Shown: one piece after another, positions 46,649 through 55,887 of the stretch
Position numbering within the stretch: the stretch's first letter is position 1
How the letters are laid out: every line of letters starts with the position of its first letter
Origin: CAZUNO01 sp964621445 [NCBI: Candidatus Hadarchaeota archaeon]
GTDB lineage: Archaea; CAYQAE01; CAYVLA01
Length of the DNA: 64,000 nt
Direction of reading: 5' to 3'
Assembly (NCBI GenBank): GCA_964621445.1
Contig: CAZUNO010000015.1
Coordinates: 1-64,000, forward strand
Made by a program: the position numbers and the translations under genes
Notes under the pieces: generated by a model
What the model saw: only the letters and a program-made list of their open reading frames with translations
Databases searched by the model: none
What the model was told of the DNA's origin: nothing

Positions 46649-47992
46649 TCAATCCCTGATCGGACCGCCAATCCTGTAGGATGCGCCGGGGATAGCGTTT
46701 CTCCCATCGACGACCCTGTCACCGATCTCGCTGAGCTGCTTGTCCCGTTCCCTGTATTCCTGGTGTGCGGTAACCAACACAAGGCAATCACATTTCAGGG
46801 CCCGGTCAAAGCTGGCAGGGGTGTAACCCATCGACTGCAGTTCCTGATCCGAGAAAAGCGGGTCGTTGAGGAGGACCTGGCCGTAATCGGATAGTAGGTC
46901 CAGCAGTTTCAGCGCGGGTGAGAATCTGGTCTCCTTTACCCCAGCTCTAAAGGCCAGTCCCAGGACCCCGATGGAGGATGTCGATGGTTCAAGGCCCTGG
47001 TCCTCGATACACCGATCCACCAAATTCTTTAGATGCCCGGGCATGGAATCGTTCACCCTTCTGGCCTCTTCGATAAGCTCTACATCCGTCCCGTACTGGT
47101 GGCCCTTGGTTATTATGAACCAGGGGTAGACTGGTATGCAGTGACCCCCGACCCCGCTCCCGGGCAGGTGGATGTGGCAATAGTCCTCGGTTTCGAGGTT
47201 AGCGGCCCTTATGACCTCCCAGGCGTCAACGCCGTGTTCCTGGCAAAAAAGGGCCAGTGTATTGGCATAGGCGATGTTAACGTCCCTGTATACCCCCTCC
47301 GAGACCTTTACCAGCTCAGCCGTTTCCAGGGATGAGACCTTTACCACCTCCCCAAAAGCGGTGTACAGACCGGCAGCCGAGTTGGTGCTTCTATCATCGA
47401 TTCCCCCCACGATCTTTGGATACTTATACAGATTACGAATTACCCGACCGGTCATGAGTCTTTCCGGCGCGTGTACCAGGCCGAAATCCTTTCCCGCCTT
47501 TAGGCCCGATTCCTCCAGCATGGGCAGGATATGCTCCCGAACGGCCCCCGGTGGCATCGTGGTCTCGATTATTACCAGATCACCCTTTTCAAGCCCCTTG
47601 GCGGCCTTGGTGCAGGCCTCCTTCATCTGGGAGAAGTCGGGGTTCCCCCTGTTATCAACCAGCAGGGGAACGAGTATCAGGATCACGTCGGACTCCTGTG
47701 CCGCTCTCACGGCATCGGTCGTGGCCCGTAGACGATCATCAGCCACCACATCGGCCAGGATCCGGTCAAGCTCCGGCTCCTCCTTTATGGGGCATTTTCC
47801 CTGGTTTACCTGGTCGACTAGTTCCTGGTTCCGTCTCACCCCGATAACCCTTGCTCCCTCTCGGGCCAGGAGCGCGGCAAGGGGAAGGCCCATCTTCCCG
47901 ATTCCCACCACATCGATGGTTATGTTGCCCGACTGCATTAGGGAGGAGACTTCGTCCTGGGAAAGGCCGTATATCTTGACCAACGTATTCAC
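46649..47992 (-). CDS. Nucleotide-sugar dehydrogenase (UDP-ManNAc/UDP-Glc type)
   Basis: A 447-residue NAD enzyme oxidising a UDP-sugar to the uronic acid. NAD loop IDVVGIGKMGLPLA near 26-40, APERLM near 176, K229 and the catalytic C285 in GVGGHCIPVYPWF. The pattern resembles WecC-like UDP-N-acetylmannosamine dehydrogenase. Uronate-containing surface glycans, such as those on archaeal S-layer proteins, are a likely use. No other glycan biosynthesis gene is adjacent. Confidence 0.9.
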   Translation of the reverse strand: MNTLVKIYGLSQDEVSSLMQSGNITIDVVGIGKMGLPLAALLAREGARVIGVRRNQELVDQVNQGKCPIKEEPELDRILADVVADDRLRATTDAVRAAQESDVILILVPLLVDNRGNPDFSQMKEACTKAAKGLEKGDLVIIETTMPPGAVREHILPMLEESGLKAGKDFGLVHAPERLMTGRVIRNLYKYPKIVGGIDDRSTNSAAGLYTAFGEVVKVSSLETAELVKVSEGVYRDVNIAYANTLALFCQEHGVDAWEVIRAANLETEDYCHIHLPGSGVGGHCIPVYPWFIITKGHQYGTDVELIEEARRVNDSMPGHLKNLVDRCIEDQGLEPSTSSIGVLGLAFRAGVKETRFSPALKLLDLLSDYGQVLLNDPLFSDQELQSMGYTPASFDRALKCDCLVLVTAHQEYRERDKQLSEIGDRVVDGRNAIPGASYRIGGPIRD

Positions 47993-48047
47993 CGGATGGT
48001 GTGGCAGATGGAAAGCGACCGTTAAATGTCTTCTCTGAGTTCACGAA

Positions 48048-49322
48048 TCAGGGAGAATATACCGGCCAGGTCTCCGGTCCGTCCGGCAGCACCAGAATCT
48101 TGGCATCCTCACCCAGCCTGTCTATGGCGTTCCGTATGCCCTGCTCCACGCTGTCGATCGGCTTGAGCCACATACCCCTGGCCTTCTGGTCATCTATATT
48201 CTCGGAGAAAAGGGATATCTGGGCCTTGGAAAGAATACGGGCAAGTATCTGTGTCTGCCACTGATCGATTACGAAGAAGTCCGGGGAGTGTACCTGTTCC
48301 AGGAACCTCTCCGGGGAGCCGGCCTCCAGGATCATGTTCTCAAAGGTCTGGTGTCCAATACCGTCGGAGCACTCGGCGGCCATGATTATCTCGCCGCCCT
48401 CCTTGATCACGTTCTCCGGGGTGGTCATCCCCTTGACTGCCTGGTATAGGTTCAGGTCCAGGGGATATCCGCTGTTATTGGTGATGGCGATATCCACCTT
48501 CTCCTCGATGGGTATCTTGGATTTCTGGGAAACGAATTCGGTTCCCTTTCGGTGGGCCTCCACTACATCTCCTGAGAAAACCCTGGTGATTTCCTTCTCC
48601 CGGTTGAGGGTAACGTTCACTATGAAGTCGACCCCCACCTTCTCTGCGGCCTCAACCCCGTCCTCATATATTGGATTGCCCTTTGAAATTCCGGTCCTGG
48701 CCTTGGGATGCCCGATGTGGTCCGCACCGTGGTTTACGGCGATGCTATCCTTGCCCGCGCAGCCGGGAAGTATTGCCTTCCGGCCTCCGGTGAACCCGGC
48801 GAAGAAGTGGGGCTCTATGTACCCGGTCAAAATCCTGAATTCAGCCTTATGAAGGACCTTATCTATCCATATCGGGGTTCCATTATTGGTGTCTCCCAGG
48901 TAGACCTGTGATTCCTTATTGCGGGCATCGTGGTTAACAACCTCTACCCGGTTAAGTACCGCGGCGCCGAGCATTTCCTCCAGTTCGTCCTTTGTATTGG
49001 GCCTGTGAAGACCAGTCGCCACCAGTATGGTTATGTCTTCGTCCTCTACCCCAGTGGCGTTTAGTTCGCTGAGGATGGCAGGGACCAGGAGGTGGCTGGG
49101 AACCGGTCTCGTCTTGTCCGAAACCACGATGGTGGTCTTTGTTCCCGGTTCGACTAGGTCCGGTAGGGGACGGGAGGCTATGGGATTCTTCACGGACTCC
49201 ACAATGGCCTGGTAGGCGTCGTCCACGCCGGGAACGAACTCCGGCTCGGCAACCTTGTATAGATTCTCGTCAGGCACGTCGATGTATAGACCCTTCTTAC
49301 CGTAAGCGATCTTGATTCTCAA
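48048..49322 (-). CDS. LarA-like nickel-pincer lactate racemase family protein
   Basis: A 424-residue protein of the LarA family, which uses a nickel-pincer cofactor. H106, H172, K182 and H198 match the Lactiplantibacillus LarA active set (H108, H174, K184, H200) with a constant offset of two, and SDKTRP holds D69 and R72. Racemisation or epimerisation of an alpha-hydroxy acid is expected; lactate or a sugar acid could be the substrate. LarB/LarC/LarE cofactor genes are not in the window. Start TTG; a TATA-like GATATATATC is at about 49331-49340. Confidence 0.9.
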   Translation of the reverse strand: MRIKIAYGKKGLYIDVPDENLYKVAEPEFVPGVDDAYQAIVESVKNPIASRPLPDLVEPGTKTTIVVSDKTRPVPSHLLVPAILSELNATGVEDEDITILVATGLHRPNTKDELEEMLGAAVLNRVEVVNHDARNKESQVYLGDTNNGTPIWIDKVLHKAEFRILTGYIEPHFFAGFTGGRKAILPGCAGKDSIAVNHGADHIGHPKARTGISKGNPIYEDGVEAAEKVGVDFIVNVTLNREKEITRVFSGDVVEAHRKGTEFVSQKSKIPIEEKVDIAITNNSGYPLDLNLYQAVKGMTTPENVIKEGGEIIMAAECSDGIGHQTFENMILEAGSPERFLEQVHSPDFFVIDQWQTQILARILSKAQISLFSENIDDQKARGMWLKPIDSVEQGIRNAIDRLGEDAKILVLPDGPETWPVYSP

Positions 49323-49441
49323 TTCAACCGGATATATATCGCGCTTTCACATTAAGAGTCTTTTCCCAAACCTCCTTTCCCTGCCGTGGACGACCAAGAT
49401 TTTTCTACTAGTAGAGGTCAAGTAGCAGCTCGGGATGTCCA

Positions 49442-50308
49442 ATGCGGGATTCACTTGGACTTGATGCCAGTCTGGGAAGCATAATACTCATCGTCCTGAT
49501 CAGCTCCGCCCTGGTGGTATTTACATTGGCCCAGGAGGAGGTGGAAAGCCCGGTAACCATCCTCAAGAACCAGTATCCCAGTAGGATTTACAGTCAGGCC
49601 TCGGTGACCACCAGGGAGAAGATGGATTTCTCATTTAGCGTGGCTGCTAGGAAAAAACTAGCCAGGCTGGGTATTCAATACGTTACCCTGGTGGAGACCG
49701 ATCCCGTTCCCGGACCCCTAAACCCCTCCTCCTCGTGGGAGGGTATTCTGGGAAACATTAGCGCCCTTAAGGCTTTGACCAAGGAGTCCGGGAACCCTTA
49801 CCTGGAAACTGAGGTCAGGTCCATCGAGGTGGAGCACGGAAACTGGTCCTACGAGGGCGTTTTCTATGATTTCCCGGTGGTTAGATTCTATGCCAGTCCG
49901 GAGTGCAGTGACCAGGTGCTAACCTCATTCCTAATGCTGAAGAATGAGACCCATGTGCTTTACTTCGAGGGCATATCGGATTTCTATATCCACCGACTGG
50001 GTCGCTACTACGGAATCTCCTTGCCCCAGGAGGAGAGGAACCGAAGTTCCATCGACCGGATGAAGATACGGAGAAACCAAGAGGTGGCCACCTACTCATC
50101 GGCCCAGGACGCCCCGCCTGGGGCCCTGCCCATAACGGAGGTCCCCGAAAAGGGAAGAGTTGTTTTCGACGATCTGGAGGAACACGACACCATTTCCATT
50201 GACTTCACCATAGAGATACCCAGGAGACCATCCGGGCTGTCCGCTCACCTGATCAGGATATATGCGGACGGCCAACCAGTTGAAATGAGGTTGAACCTAG
50301 TGGAGTGA
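49442..50308 (+). CDS. Membrane-anchored ectodomain protein coupled to paralogue F
   Basis: A 288-residue protein with one N-terminal membrane helix (LGSIILIVLISSALVVFTLA) and a large outside domain with EVRSIEVEHGNWSYEGVFYDFPVV and a beta-rich end. No family recognised. The stop overlaps the start of the next gene (GTGA), which shares the exported GATase1-like architecture, so the two may form one complex. Confidence 0.6.
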   Translation: MRDSLGLDASLGSIILIVLISSALVVFTLAQEEVESPVTILKNQYPSRIYSQASVTTREKMDFSFSVAARKKLARLGIQYVTLVETDPVPGPLNPSSSWEGILGNISALKALTKESGNPYLETEVRSIEVEHGNWSYEGVFYDFPVVRFYASPECSDQVLTSFLMLKNETHVLYFEGISDFYIHRLGRYYGISLPQEERNRSSIDRMKIRRNQEVATYSSAQDAPPGALPITEVPEKGRVVFDDLEEHDTISIDFTIEIPRRPSGLSAHLIRIYADGQPVEMRLNLVE

Positions 50309-51285
50309 TATGGATGAGATCGAGATTGCTGTCCTTGGTTTTGTTCCTGCTAGTACTTTCGCAGGCCGGTGTATGGGGGGAGATGTTTGAACCTCTGGTG
50401 GTTGTCTACGCCGGGAGGATGGATTACGGAAACGCTCTGGTCGAAATAGTAAATGAGACCGGGACCAGGGCAAGGCTTGCTGAAAGCGACGCCACACTCC
50501 GTGGCCTAATCAGTCTTCCCCAGGTCAAATGCGTTGTAATAGCTGCCCAGAACCCATCGGACTTCGTTTTTCTGAGGGAATTTTCCTCGGTGCTCAGGAA
50601 TTACTTCCTGGAGGGAGGGTCCCTGGTGGGCATCGGGCCCTGCTGTGGGCCCGATCTCGAGGAGCTTTCCGGGTCCCTGTTTCCGTTAAGAGGTAATGCC
50701 ACCAAAAAGGGCAGGCCCATTGATGGGGGCTTTGGCTCGGAATATGTTAGATGTGGAGATCTTGAACCGATAACCGGGAGTCTGCCATCAAGGTTCGTGA
50801 TTACCCAGAGCGAGTATTCATATCGAGCGGGAAGCAGCGGTCCTGTAGATCCGGTTAGCGGACTGGGCGAAACCAGGGTGCTTTTTAGGGACCGCTCCCA
50901 GGGTGCGCCCATGGTGGTAACCCTTGAGAAAGAAAAAGGAGGTAGGACGGTGTCCATGCCCGGATGTCGGGTGGCGAACGTGGAACGCCTACCCTTCTAC
51001 TGGGGGAATTTGGTTGAGAACCAGAAATTTAGACTCCTGCTGGCGGGGGCCGTTAACTGGGCCATGGATGGCTGCAATCGTTACCATTTCCTGGCGGCCA
51101 ATGCCGAAAGTGATCTCAGTGAGGAGAGGCAGAGACTCCAGGAACTGGTTGATGAGGGAGAGAGTCTGAGGGAAGACGCCCAGCGGAATAGAATGATGCT
51201 TCTTGGGGCCCTATGGTCTCTGGGGCTGGTTTTCCAGGGCTTTCTGGTCGTCAAGTATATTTTGCCGGCTTTCAGGCAGAGCTAG
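50305..51285 (+). CDS. Exported GATase1-like membrane-anchored protein, distant relative F
   Basis: A 326-residue protein: signal peptide (LLSLVLFLLVLSQAGVWG), strand LVVVYAGRM, a Rossmann-like region with QVKCVVIAAQNPSDFVFL and NYFLEGGSLVGIGPC, helical stalk (SEERQRLQELVDEGESLRED) and one C-terminal membrane helix with a very short tail. Same order of parts as paralogues A-E but without their YFPR and W-x-Y-x-x-E-W motifs. Overlaps the preceding gene (GTGA), so cotranslated. Confidence 0.6.
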   Translation: MIWMRSRLLSLVLFLLVLSQAGVWGEMFEPLVVVYAGRMDYGNALVEIVNETGTRARLAESDATLRGLISLPQVKCVVIAAQNPSDFVFLREFSSVLRNYFLEGGSLVGIGPCCGPDLEELSGSLFPLRGNATKKGRPIDGGFGSEYVRCGDLEPITGSLPSRFVITQSEYSYRAGSSGPVDPVSGLGETRVLFRDRSQGAPMVVTLEKEKGGRTVSMPGCRVANVERLPFYWGNLVENQKFRLLLAGAVNWAMDGCNRYHFLAANAESDLSEERQRLQELVDEGESLREDAQRNRMMLLGALWSLGLVFQGFLVVKYILPAFRQS

Positions 51286-51290
51286 CCGCT

Positions 51291-52307
51291 TTAGCTCCCC
51301 AGGAACTCCTCGGCACGTTTGAGCTGGTCCTCATAACCAAGCAGGATTACCCTGTCCCCAGCCTCTATCAACTCCTCGTCCGGGGGGTTAGCGATACGGT
51401 TCTCCGGGTGATTTTTCTTGGCCAGGGCCACCAGCGTGGTGCCGGTTTTCTGGCGTAAGAGGGGTAACACCTTCCCCACCATCTCGCCCTCAAGGGGACC
51501 ATTCCTGACTCCGAATTCCCGGAGATCCGCTCCCTCCAACCCAGAGGTGACATCATCCACGAAATCGATGACCTTTGGCTCAAAAACGGAGCTGGCCAAC
51601 ATCCTGCCGGTGAGGGCCTGGGGGGAAATCACGCTTTCCACCCCCGATTCCTTAACCAGCTCTATTAGCTGCCTCTCCTTGATCGAGGCGACGACATGTA
51701 TGGATTTATTTACCTTCCTGCATGCCAGGGCCGCCATTATGGTCTTGGAATCATCCCCCACGTTGATGATTACCGTTTCCGCGTCCCCCAGGTTTGCCAT
51801 TTCCAGGGACTCGGTAGAGGTTGGGTCCCCCAGAATGGGGAAGGCTTCCAACCGATTTGTTCTCTCTACACTCTCCTGGCTCTCAACCACAACCGCGACC
51901 TCCATGCCGCCGTGGATCAACTGCTTGACCGCTTCCTCGACGACATCGTCCATTCCCAGTATGACTATGTGTTTCCGGTACTTGCATTCCTTCAAACCCT
52001 TTGATTCCTCCAGAACCCTCCCTAGTATCAGGGAGGCGATTCCTCCTATTGTGAATACGTAGATGCCGAGACCGATTAGTATGAAAACCATTGATATAGA
52101 TCTCCCTCCAGGACTGACTGCCGATATGTCCCCGTATCCAACCGTGGATAGGGTGACCACTCCCCAGTAGACGGAATCGAAATAGGTGAGTTCCTCTCCC
52201 TGGGCTCTGGCCTGGTTCTCAAAGTAGGTGAAGAGGGTAGTGGAGATAAGGAAGATGGCTAATAGGGCAAGGGCCGCCAGATAGACCCTGCGATTATCCC
52301 GCGCCAT
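51291..52307 (-). CDS. MthK-like potassium channel with RCK domain
   Basis: A two-helix K+ channel: membrane helix, pore loop with T-V-G-Y-G-D filter, second helix, then a TrkA-N (RCK) Rossmann domain (KHIVILGMDDVVEEAVKQL) and a TrkA-C domain. The Rossmann Gly loop is altered (GMDDVVEE instead of GxGxxG). I choose ATG 52307 over the ATG/TTG at 52367 because the membrane part begins MARDNRRVYLAALALLAIF. Probably ligand-gated K+ flux. Confidence 0.85.
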   Translation of the reverse strand: MARDNRRVYLAALALLAIFLISTTLFTYFENQARAQGEELTYFDSVYWGVVTLSTVGYGDISAVSPGGRSISMVFILIGLGIYVFTIGGIASLILGRVLEESKGLKECKYRKHIVILGMDDVVEEAVKQLIHGGMEVAVVVESQESVERTNRLEAFPILGDPTSTESLEMANLGDAETVIINVGDDSKTIMAALACRKVNKSIHVVASIKERQLIELVKESGVESVISPQALTGRMLASSVFEPKVIDFVDDVTSGLEGADLREFGVRNGPLEGEMVGKVLPLLRQKTGTTLVALAKKNHPENRIANPPDEELIEAGDRVILLGYEDQLKRAEEFLGS

Positions 52308-52335
52308 GGTTCTATCATGGGTAATACTGGTGATA

Positions 52336-53409
52336 TTAATGCTTGCCGGATGTGTGTAGAAGAGCACAACGTAGATTCCAAAGGTGGATAAATGGATAGA
52401 GCCGGCGATATGCGTTTTCCGAGAAGAGTTCCTTCAAGGTGTATTTTTGGGTGAGATATGAGATGGCCTTTTCATGGTAACGGTAGGATCCATCCAGCAA
52501 ACCACGAGCGAAATCGGCCACCTGCCTCTCCCCCCTTATGGCCTGGAGAAGCAGGTGGGGATAGCTTCTTGGCTGACCTCTAATAATAGACCGGGCGGCC
52601 GTCAACCCGGAGAGAACGGCTAGATGTGAACCGCCGCCGTGATAGGGGTTGGCAAGCCCGGCCGCATCCCCACATAGGAAAAGATTATCTTGCTGGATGC
52701 TGTTTGCCACCTCATTAGGTATGTGTCCGGAAGTTCTGGAAAGAACCTGGAAATCACCTATCTTTTCCTTCAGAAATTTTTTTAGCCGCTGCCACTTCTT
52801 CCTCGGGGGATGGCATGTCCAGCCTATTCCCACGTTTGCTTCCCCGCCCGACTTGGGGAATATCCAATAATACCCCTTATCCCCGGGAATAAAATAGGCA
52901 ACTATCTTCTTTTCAAGGTCATCAAGATCGGCGTTTATCCTGACCTGTATTCCCAGGGAGAGGGAAACGCTTCCCATTCCGTACTCCCTATAGGACTGCC
53001 CCGGGCAGCCCGAGCAGTCCAGGACGTAGTCATAGTTACGTCTAAGGCGGGAGATCTTGCCCTCATGGTTCAATACGATTTCGGCTCCCCGCCGTTCGGC
53101 CTGGCGGGCCATTGATCTGAGCCAGACATCCTTGTCCATCATCCATATATTCATATCCCCTGGGCTGAAGCTGTACCACCGATGGGCCTTGATGAGTACC
53201 TCCTTTACCCCGGTCCGGGCTCCGGGTGGCGGGTTTGAGTAATGCCCGTAGAGGTCAAAGAAGCCCTCCGCGCACCTAATTACGTGCCCCACCTCCGGCT
53301 CTTTCTCAAGCACTGTTACCATCAAATCCCCCCGGGCTAGCTCCAGTGCTGCCGTGAGACCAGCGGGGCCAGCACCCATTACGGCTACTCTTACCAAGTG
53401 AGACACCAA
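52336..53409 (-). CDS. Geranylgeranyl reductase family flavoprotein
   Basis: A 357-residue FAD protein: VAVMGAGPAGLTAALELARG at the N-terminus, YDYVLDCSG, and LFLCGDAAGLANPYHGGG, the signature pieces of the GGR/digeranylgeranylglycerophospholipid reductase family that saturates archaeal lipid chains. A Cys near the middle of CAEGFFDLYG fits the family pattern. The most distal part ends in a helix. Overlaps the channel gene region by the start. Membrane-lipid or quinone reduction expected. Confidence 0.85.
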   Translation of the reverse strand: MVSHLVRVAVMGAGPAGLTAALELARGDLMVTVLEKEPEVGHVIRCAEGFFDLYGHYSNPPPGARTGVKEVLIKAHRWYSFSPGDMNIWMMDKDVWLRSMARQAERRGAEIVLNHEGKISRLRRNYDYVLDCSGCPGQSYREYGMGSVSLSLGIQVRINADLDDLEKKIVAYFIPGDKGYYWIFPKSGGEANVGIGWTCHPPRKKWQRLKKFLKEKIGDFQVLSRTSGHIPNEVANSIQQDNLFLCGDAAGLANPYHGGGSHLAVLSGLTAARSIIRGQPRSYPHLLLQAIRGERQVADFARGLLDGSYRYHEKAISYLTQKYTLKELFSENAYRRLYPFIHLWNLRCALLHTSGKH

Positions 53410-54055
53410 ATTGGGCTTGTTACCCGAACATTCTAGATGGTCTTTTCCTTGATATTGATTCCGCTAACAATAGTTGTCTACCCAAATATGGGTTGAGAAC
53501 TAAACTTATCGCCCTAAAATCGGTTTTTTTTGATTTTTTTATTTTTTTTCAAACTTTAAATCACGTAGCACAGCATCCTATTGAGGAGCCATTGTATTAA
53601 AGTTTTATTTCGAGTGCTCTATTTGGATCCTACCTTAGAAAGACCCCCCTTTATTCCTTTTCCACTTGCCTGGACAAAAAGACACCTAATCCCAATGTCG
53701 TTTCCCTATCATCCAACCCCTTTCCTGACAGGAAAGAGCCAGCGGGGGCTATGCTATGCGCTATACTCCACATGTAACCCCATGCTACAACTGTTTTCAT
53801 GACTTCTTGGTCGAGAAATCGCCTCTAAAAAAGAAGATGGAAACCTGAAGTTCCTTCATCGGGAAAGCCCTCCGCAACGAGATGGATAGGGAAAGCACAA
53901 GGCAGGGGGGTAGATAATGCTACAGACTTGAATATATGTTCAAGTCCGCAAAGCCGGTTTTGATACTTTAAGCGATCGGAAACCCGTTTCCGCGACAATC
54001 GATTGCCCCCGCTGGCAGCGACCCTAAGTACCAAAAGCCCTTTTGACCCCAGATC
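53410..54055. other. Gap with poly-T tract and palindromes
   Basis: About 645 bases. Contains long T runs at 53525-53550, a perfect 8-1-8 palindrome CTTTCCTG-A-CAGGAAAG at 53720-53736, and a hairpin GACTTGAA-TATATG-TTCAAGTC at 53925-53946. No gene recognised. It opens the decayed accessory region. Confidence 0.5.
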
Positions 54056-54305
54056 GTGAAACCGGTTTCACGTGATGAGGTGTTGGACGAGTTCGAGGAT
54101 CTGTGGGGCAAGAGTCCGTCTATTGATAATATATTATCATTAGCGTCTACAGGTAAAGGCAGTCCTCTCTATGGAAAGATTGGTCCCTATGCCAAGAGTA
54201 TTGGTGTAGATAGAAATATGATCCGCAATAAGATCAACCTCTTGTGGCTGCCTCCCGAAATCGATTGCACGCAGCGACCCCCAGATCGGACAACCGGTTC
54301 TTCGC
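53974..54305. repeat. Three dispersed GATCG-dyad repeats
   Basis: GATCG occurs at 53974, 54052 and 54284, each followed by a dyad: CGGAAAC-CC-GTTTCCG (53977-53992), the perfect 18-base CGTGAAACCGGTTTCACG (54055-54072) and AACCGGTT (54292-54299). The linked words ATCGATTGC (53998, 54260) and GCAGCGACCC (54015, 54271) also repeat about 260 bases apart, so a segment of this locus has been duplicated and has drifted. Confidence 0.6.
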
Positions 54306-54379
54306 GACGAGGTGCTGGCGGTATCCCAACGGCCTTGACACAGGTAACCCGTCCGACTGGTTGTACTCACGCACGATGA
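54056..54379 (+). CDS. Fragment of a small helical protein, possibly duplicated locus
   Basis: A 107-residue frame starting within the 18-base palindrome. The first 75 residues look coding (DEVLDEFEDLWGKSPSIDNILSLA, GVDRNMIRNKINLLWL, a helical DNA-binding-like pattern); the last 30 (TTGSSRRGAGGIPTALTQV) do not. A second partial copy of the start (RDEVL) appears downstream in another frame near 54305. Probably a broken member of a local family. Confidence 0.35.
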   Translation: MKPVSRDEVLDEFEDLWGKSPSIDNILSLASTGKGSPLYGKIGPYAKSIGVDRNMIRNKINLLWLPPEIDCTQRPPDRTTGSSRRGAGGIPTALTQVTRPTGCTHAR

Positions 54380-54828
54380 AAGGCTACAGCAACGCGCCGA
54401 CCGGAAGCAGCCCCAGGGGCGTAAAGAGAACCGGGGCTGAGCTCACAGAGCGTATCTATGGACTAACAAGTAATGATGAGGGATACAACTCCTGCTACAG
54501 TAGGATTAGGAGGAAGATTAGGAGCCTTGAGTCCAAGGGTCTGGTTTCTAGATCCCTCTTCGGCAACAACAAGCCGTTTAGGCTGACCGAGCTGGCGATA
54601 ATCAACCTGGCCAAGATCGGTGGAAAGGAGAAACAGCTTAACGTAATTCCAAGAGTCGATCTGGTTGTATACATATTCACGATCGCTCTGGCAATACCTG
54701 TCTTTCTTCTGTCCGCTTGCTTGATCGATATGGCTGAGCTTTCAATCATAGGCATGTTCAGATGCTTCTGTTTCCTCCTCGGCCTCTCCTTCTGCAGGAT
54801 AGTGCAGAGTGTGAGGAGGGTTTTCTAG
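54376..54828 (+). CDS. Winged-helix-like protein with two C-terminal membrane helices
   Basis: About 150 residues from ATG 54376. Residues 20-75 look like a winged helix (GAELTERIYGLTSNDEGYNSCYSRIRRKIRSLESKGLVSR), then two membrane helices (YIFTIALAIPVFLLSACLI and IGMFRCFCFLLGLSFC). Its stop overlaps the next gene's GTG. An in-frame extension to 54244 reads unlike protein. Membrane-tethered regulator or remnant. Confidence 0.5.
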   Translation: MKGYSNAPTGSSPRGVKRTGAELTERIYGLTSNDEGYNSCYSRIRRKIRSLESKGLVSRSLFGNNKPFRLTELAIINLAKIGGKEKQLNVIPRVDLVVYIFTIALAIPVFLLSACLIDMAELSIIGMFRCFCFLLGLSFCRIVQSVRRVF

Positions 54829-55355
54829 TGAAACCCGTCCGCTTAGAAGAAGAGGATGAAGAGCAGAAAAGGGTGGTTTTTAGCATGAGGACTAAGATCT
54901 CAATCTTTGGGTTATGCTTCCTAGCAACCATGGTTTTCGTGGCCTATACGGGCACTCCTCGTGTAGCGGAGGCCCTACGCAACCTGGGACAGGGATTGCA
55001 GGAAGATGGAAACGAAACTGAGCCGCCAGACTACACCGAAACTGCCTTCGGCGTACCAGTGGTTACTTGCCAGCATGAGATAGTGTGGGAGAAGAGGTAC
55101 AGAGATTGGGAGGCTGAAGACATGATCCCGGCCGGGGATGGCTTCCTTATCCTGGGGAATATCCTCAAGGGGGTCATCAACCTCCGCGCCCTGATGATCG
55201 ATGCAGATGGTGACAAAATCTGGAGTAGAACCTACGGTGGGGCCTATGAGGTGGAGAAAGCAGGAGGCCTGGTTGGTGGGGAGAATGGAACCTACCTGCT
55301 GGCTGGAGGCACCGATTCATGGGGGGCAGGGGAGCGCGAAAGGAAAATACTATAG
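54828..55355 (+). pseudogene. Truncated single-pass protein with beta-propeller repeat
   Basis: From GTG 54828 (after GAGGAGGG) it encodes a basic start, a membrane helix (ISIFGLCFLATMVFVAY) and an outside repeat (WEKRYRDWEAEDMIPAGDGFLILG...KIWSRTYGG) of the kind that normally repeats many times in secreted archaeal proteins. It ends abruptly after one and a half repeats (GGTDSWGAGERERK) at 55355, beside an AT-rich cassette. A recombination junction cutting the gene is likely. Confidence 0.55.
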
Positions 55356-55406
55356 TCCTTTAGTCCTTTGATTATATTAATAAGTTCTCAAAAATCCTGA
55401 GAAAAA

Positions 55407-55871
55407 ATGAGTGTTAAAAATAAGGTAAAAAGTGTATTAATACCCTTTTTGGAAGTCCATCCGCCTGAGAAAGTATATAAAGAAGGTCTAAAATCCTTAA
55501 AGGAGAATGGAAAGCTTTACCTTCTCCATATACTTGATGATGCCTCTACAAAGAGTATCCGATATATGACTGAGCTAGGCGAAGAGAGTGAAGTTGTCAA
55601 ATCATTTCAGAAGGCTCAGAGAGATTTGGGAGAAGCAGGAATTGAAGAATTTTTAGAGAAGAAAAGAGCGGAAGGCGAGAAAGGGGTTTCCATAGAAACT
55701 AAATTTGTAAAGGGAGATCCCGCTGAGGAAGTTTTAAAGGCTATTGAAGAGTATTCTATCGACCTTGTTGTTTTAGAACAGTTAAGGCAAAAAAAGGATC
55801 GAATACTGTTTGGAGACGAGATGGATTTTCTTAGAGAGAAAGCTCCTTGCCAAGTTGTAACTGTACGATAG
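55407..55871 (+). CDS. Universal stress protein (UspA family)
   Basis: A 154-residue Usp-fold protein: VLIPFLEVHPPEKVYKEGLKSLK, LYLLHILDD and the C-terminal DLVVLEQLRQKKDRILFGDEMDFLREKAPCQVVTVR. The ATP-binding G-x2-G-x9-G-S/T motif is degenerate, so it may not bind ATP. It precedes a DASS transporter by 16 bases in an AT-rich segment, a pairing seen where Usp proteins tune transport. Confidence 0.8.
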   Translation: MSVKNKVKSVLIPFLEVHPPEKVYKEGLKSLKENGKLYLLHILDDASTKSIRYMTELGEESEVVKSFQKAQRDLGEAGIEEFLEKKRAEGEKGVSIETKFVKGDPAEEVLKAIEEYSIDLVVLEQLRQKKDRILFGDEMDFLREKAPCQVVTVR

Positions 55872-55887
55872 ATTTTCGGCGATAATT

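Noticed and set aside
47274-48038. 254-residue plus-strand frame opposite the nucleotide-sugar dehydrogenase
   Set aside because: Shadow frame; the dehydrogenase frame shows all catalytic motifs.
49331-49340. GATATATATC as TATA box of the larA-like gene
   Set aside because: It is too close to the TTG start; predicted initiation would fall inside the coding sequence, so it is not listed as a feature.
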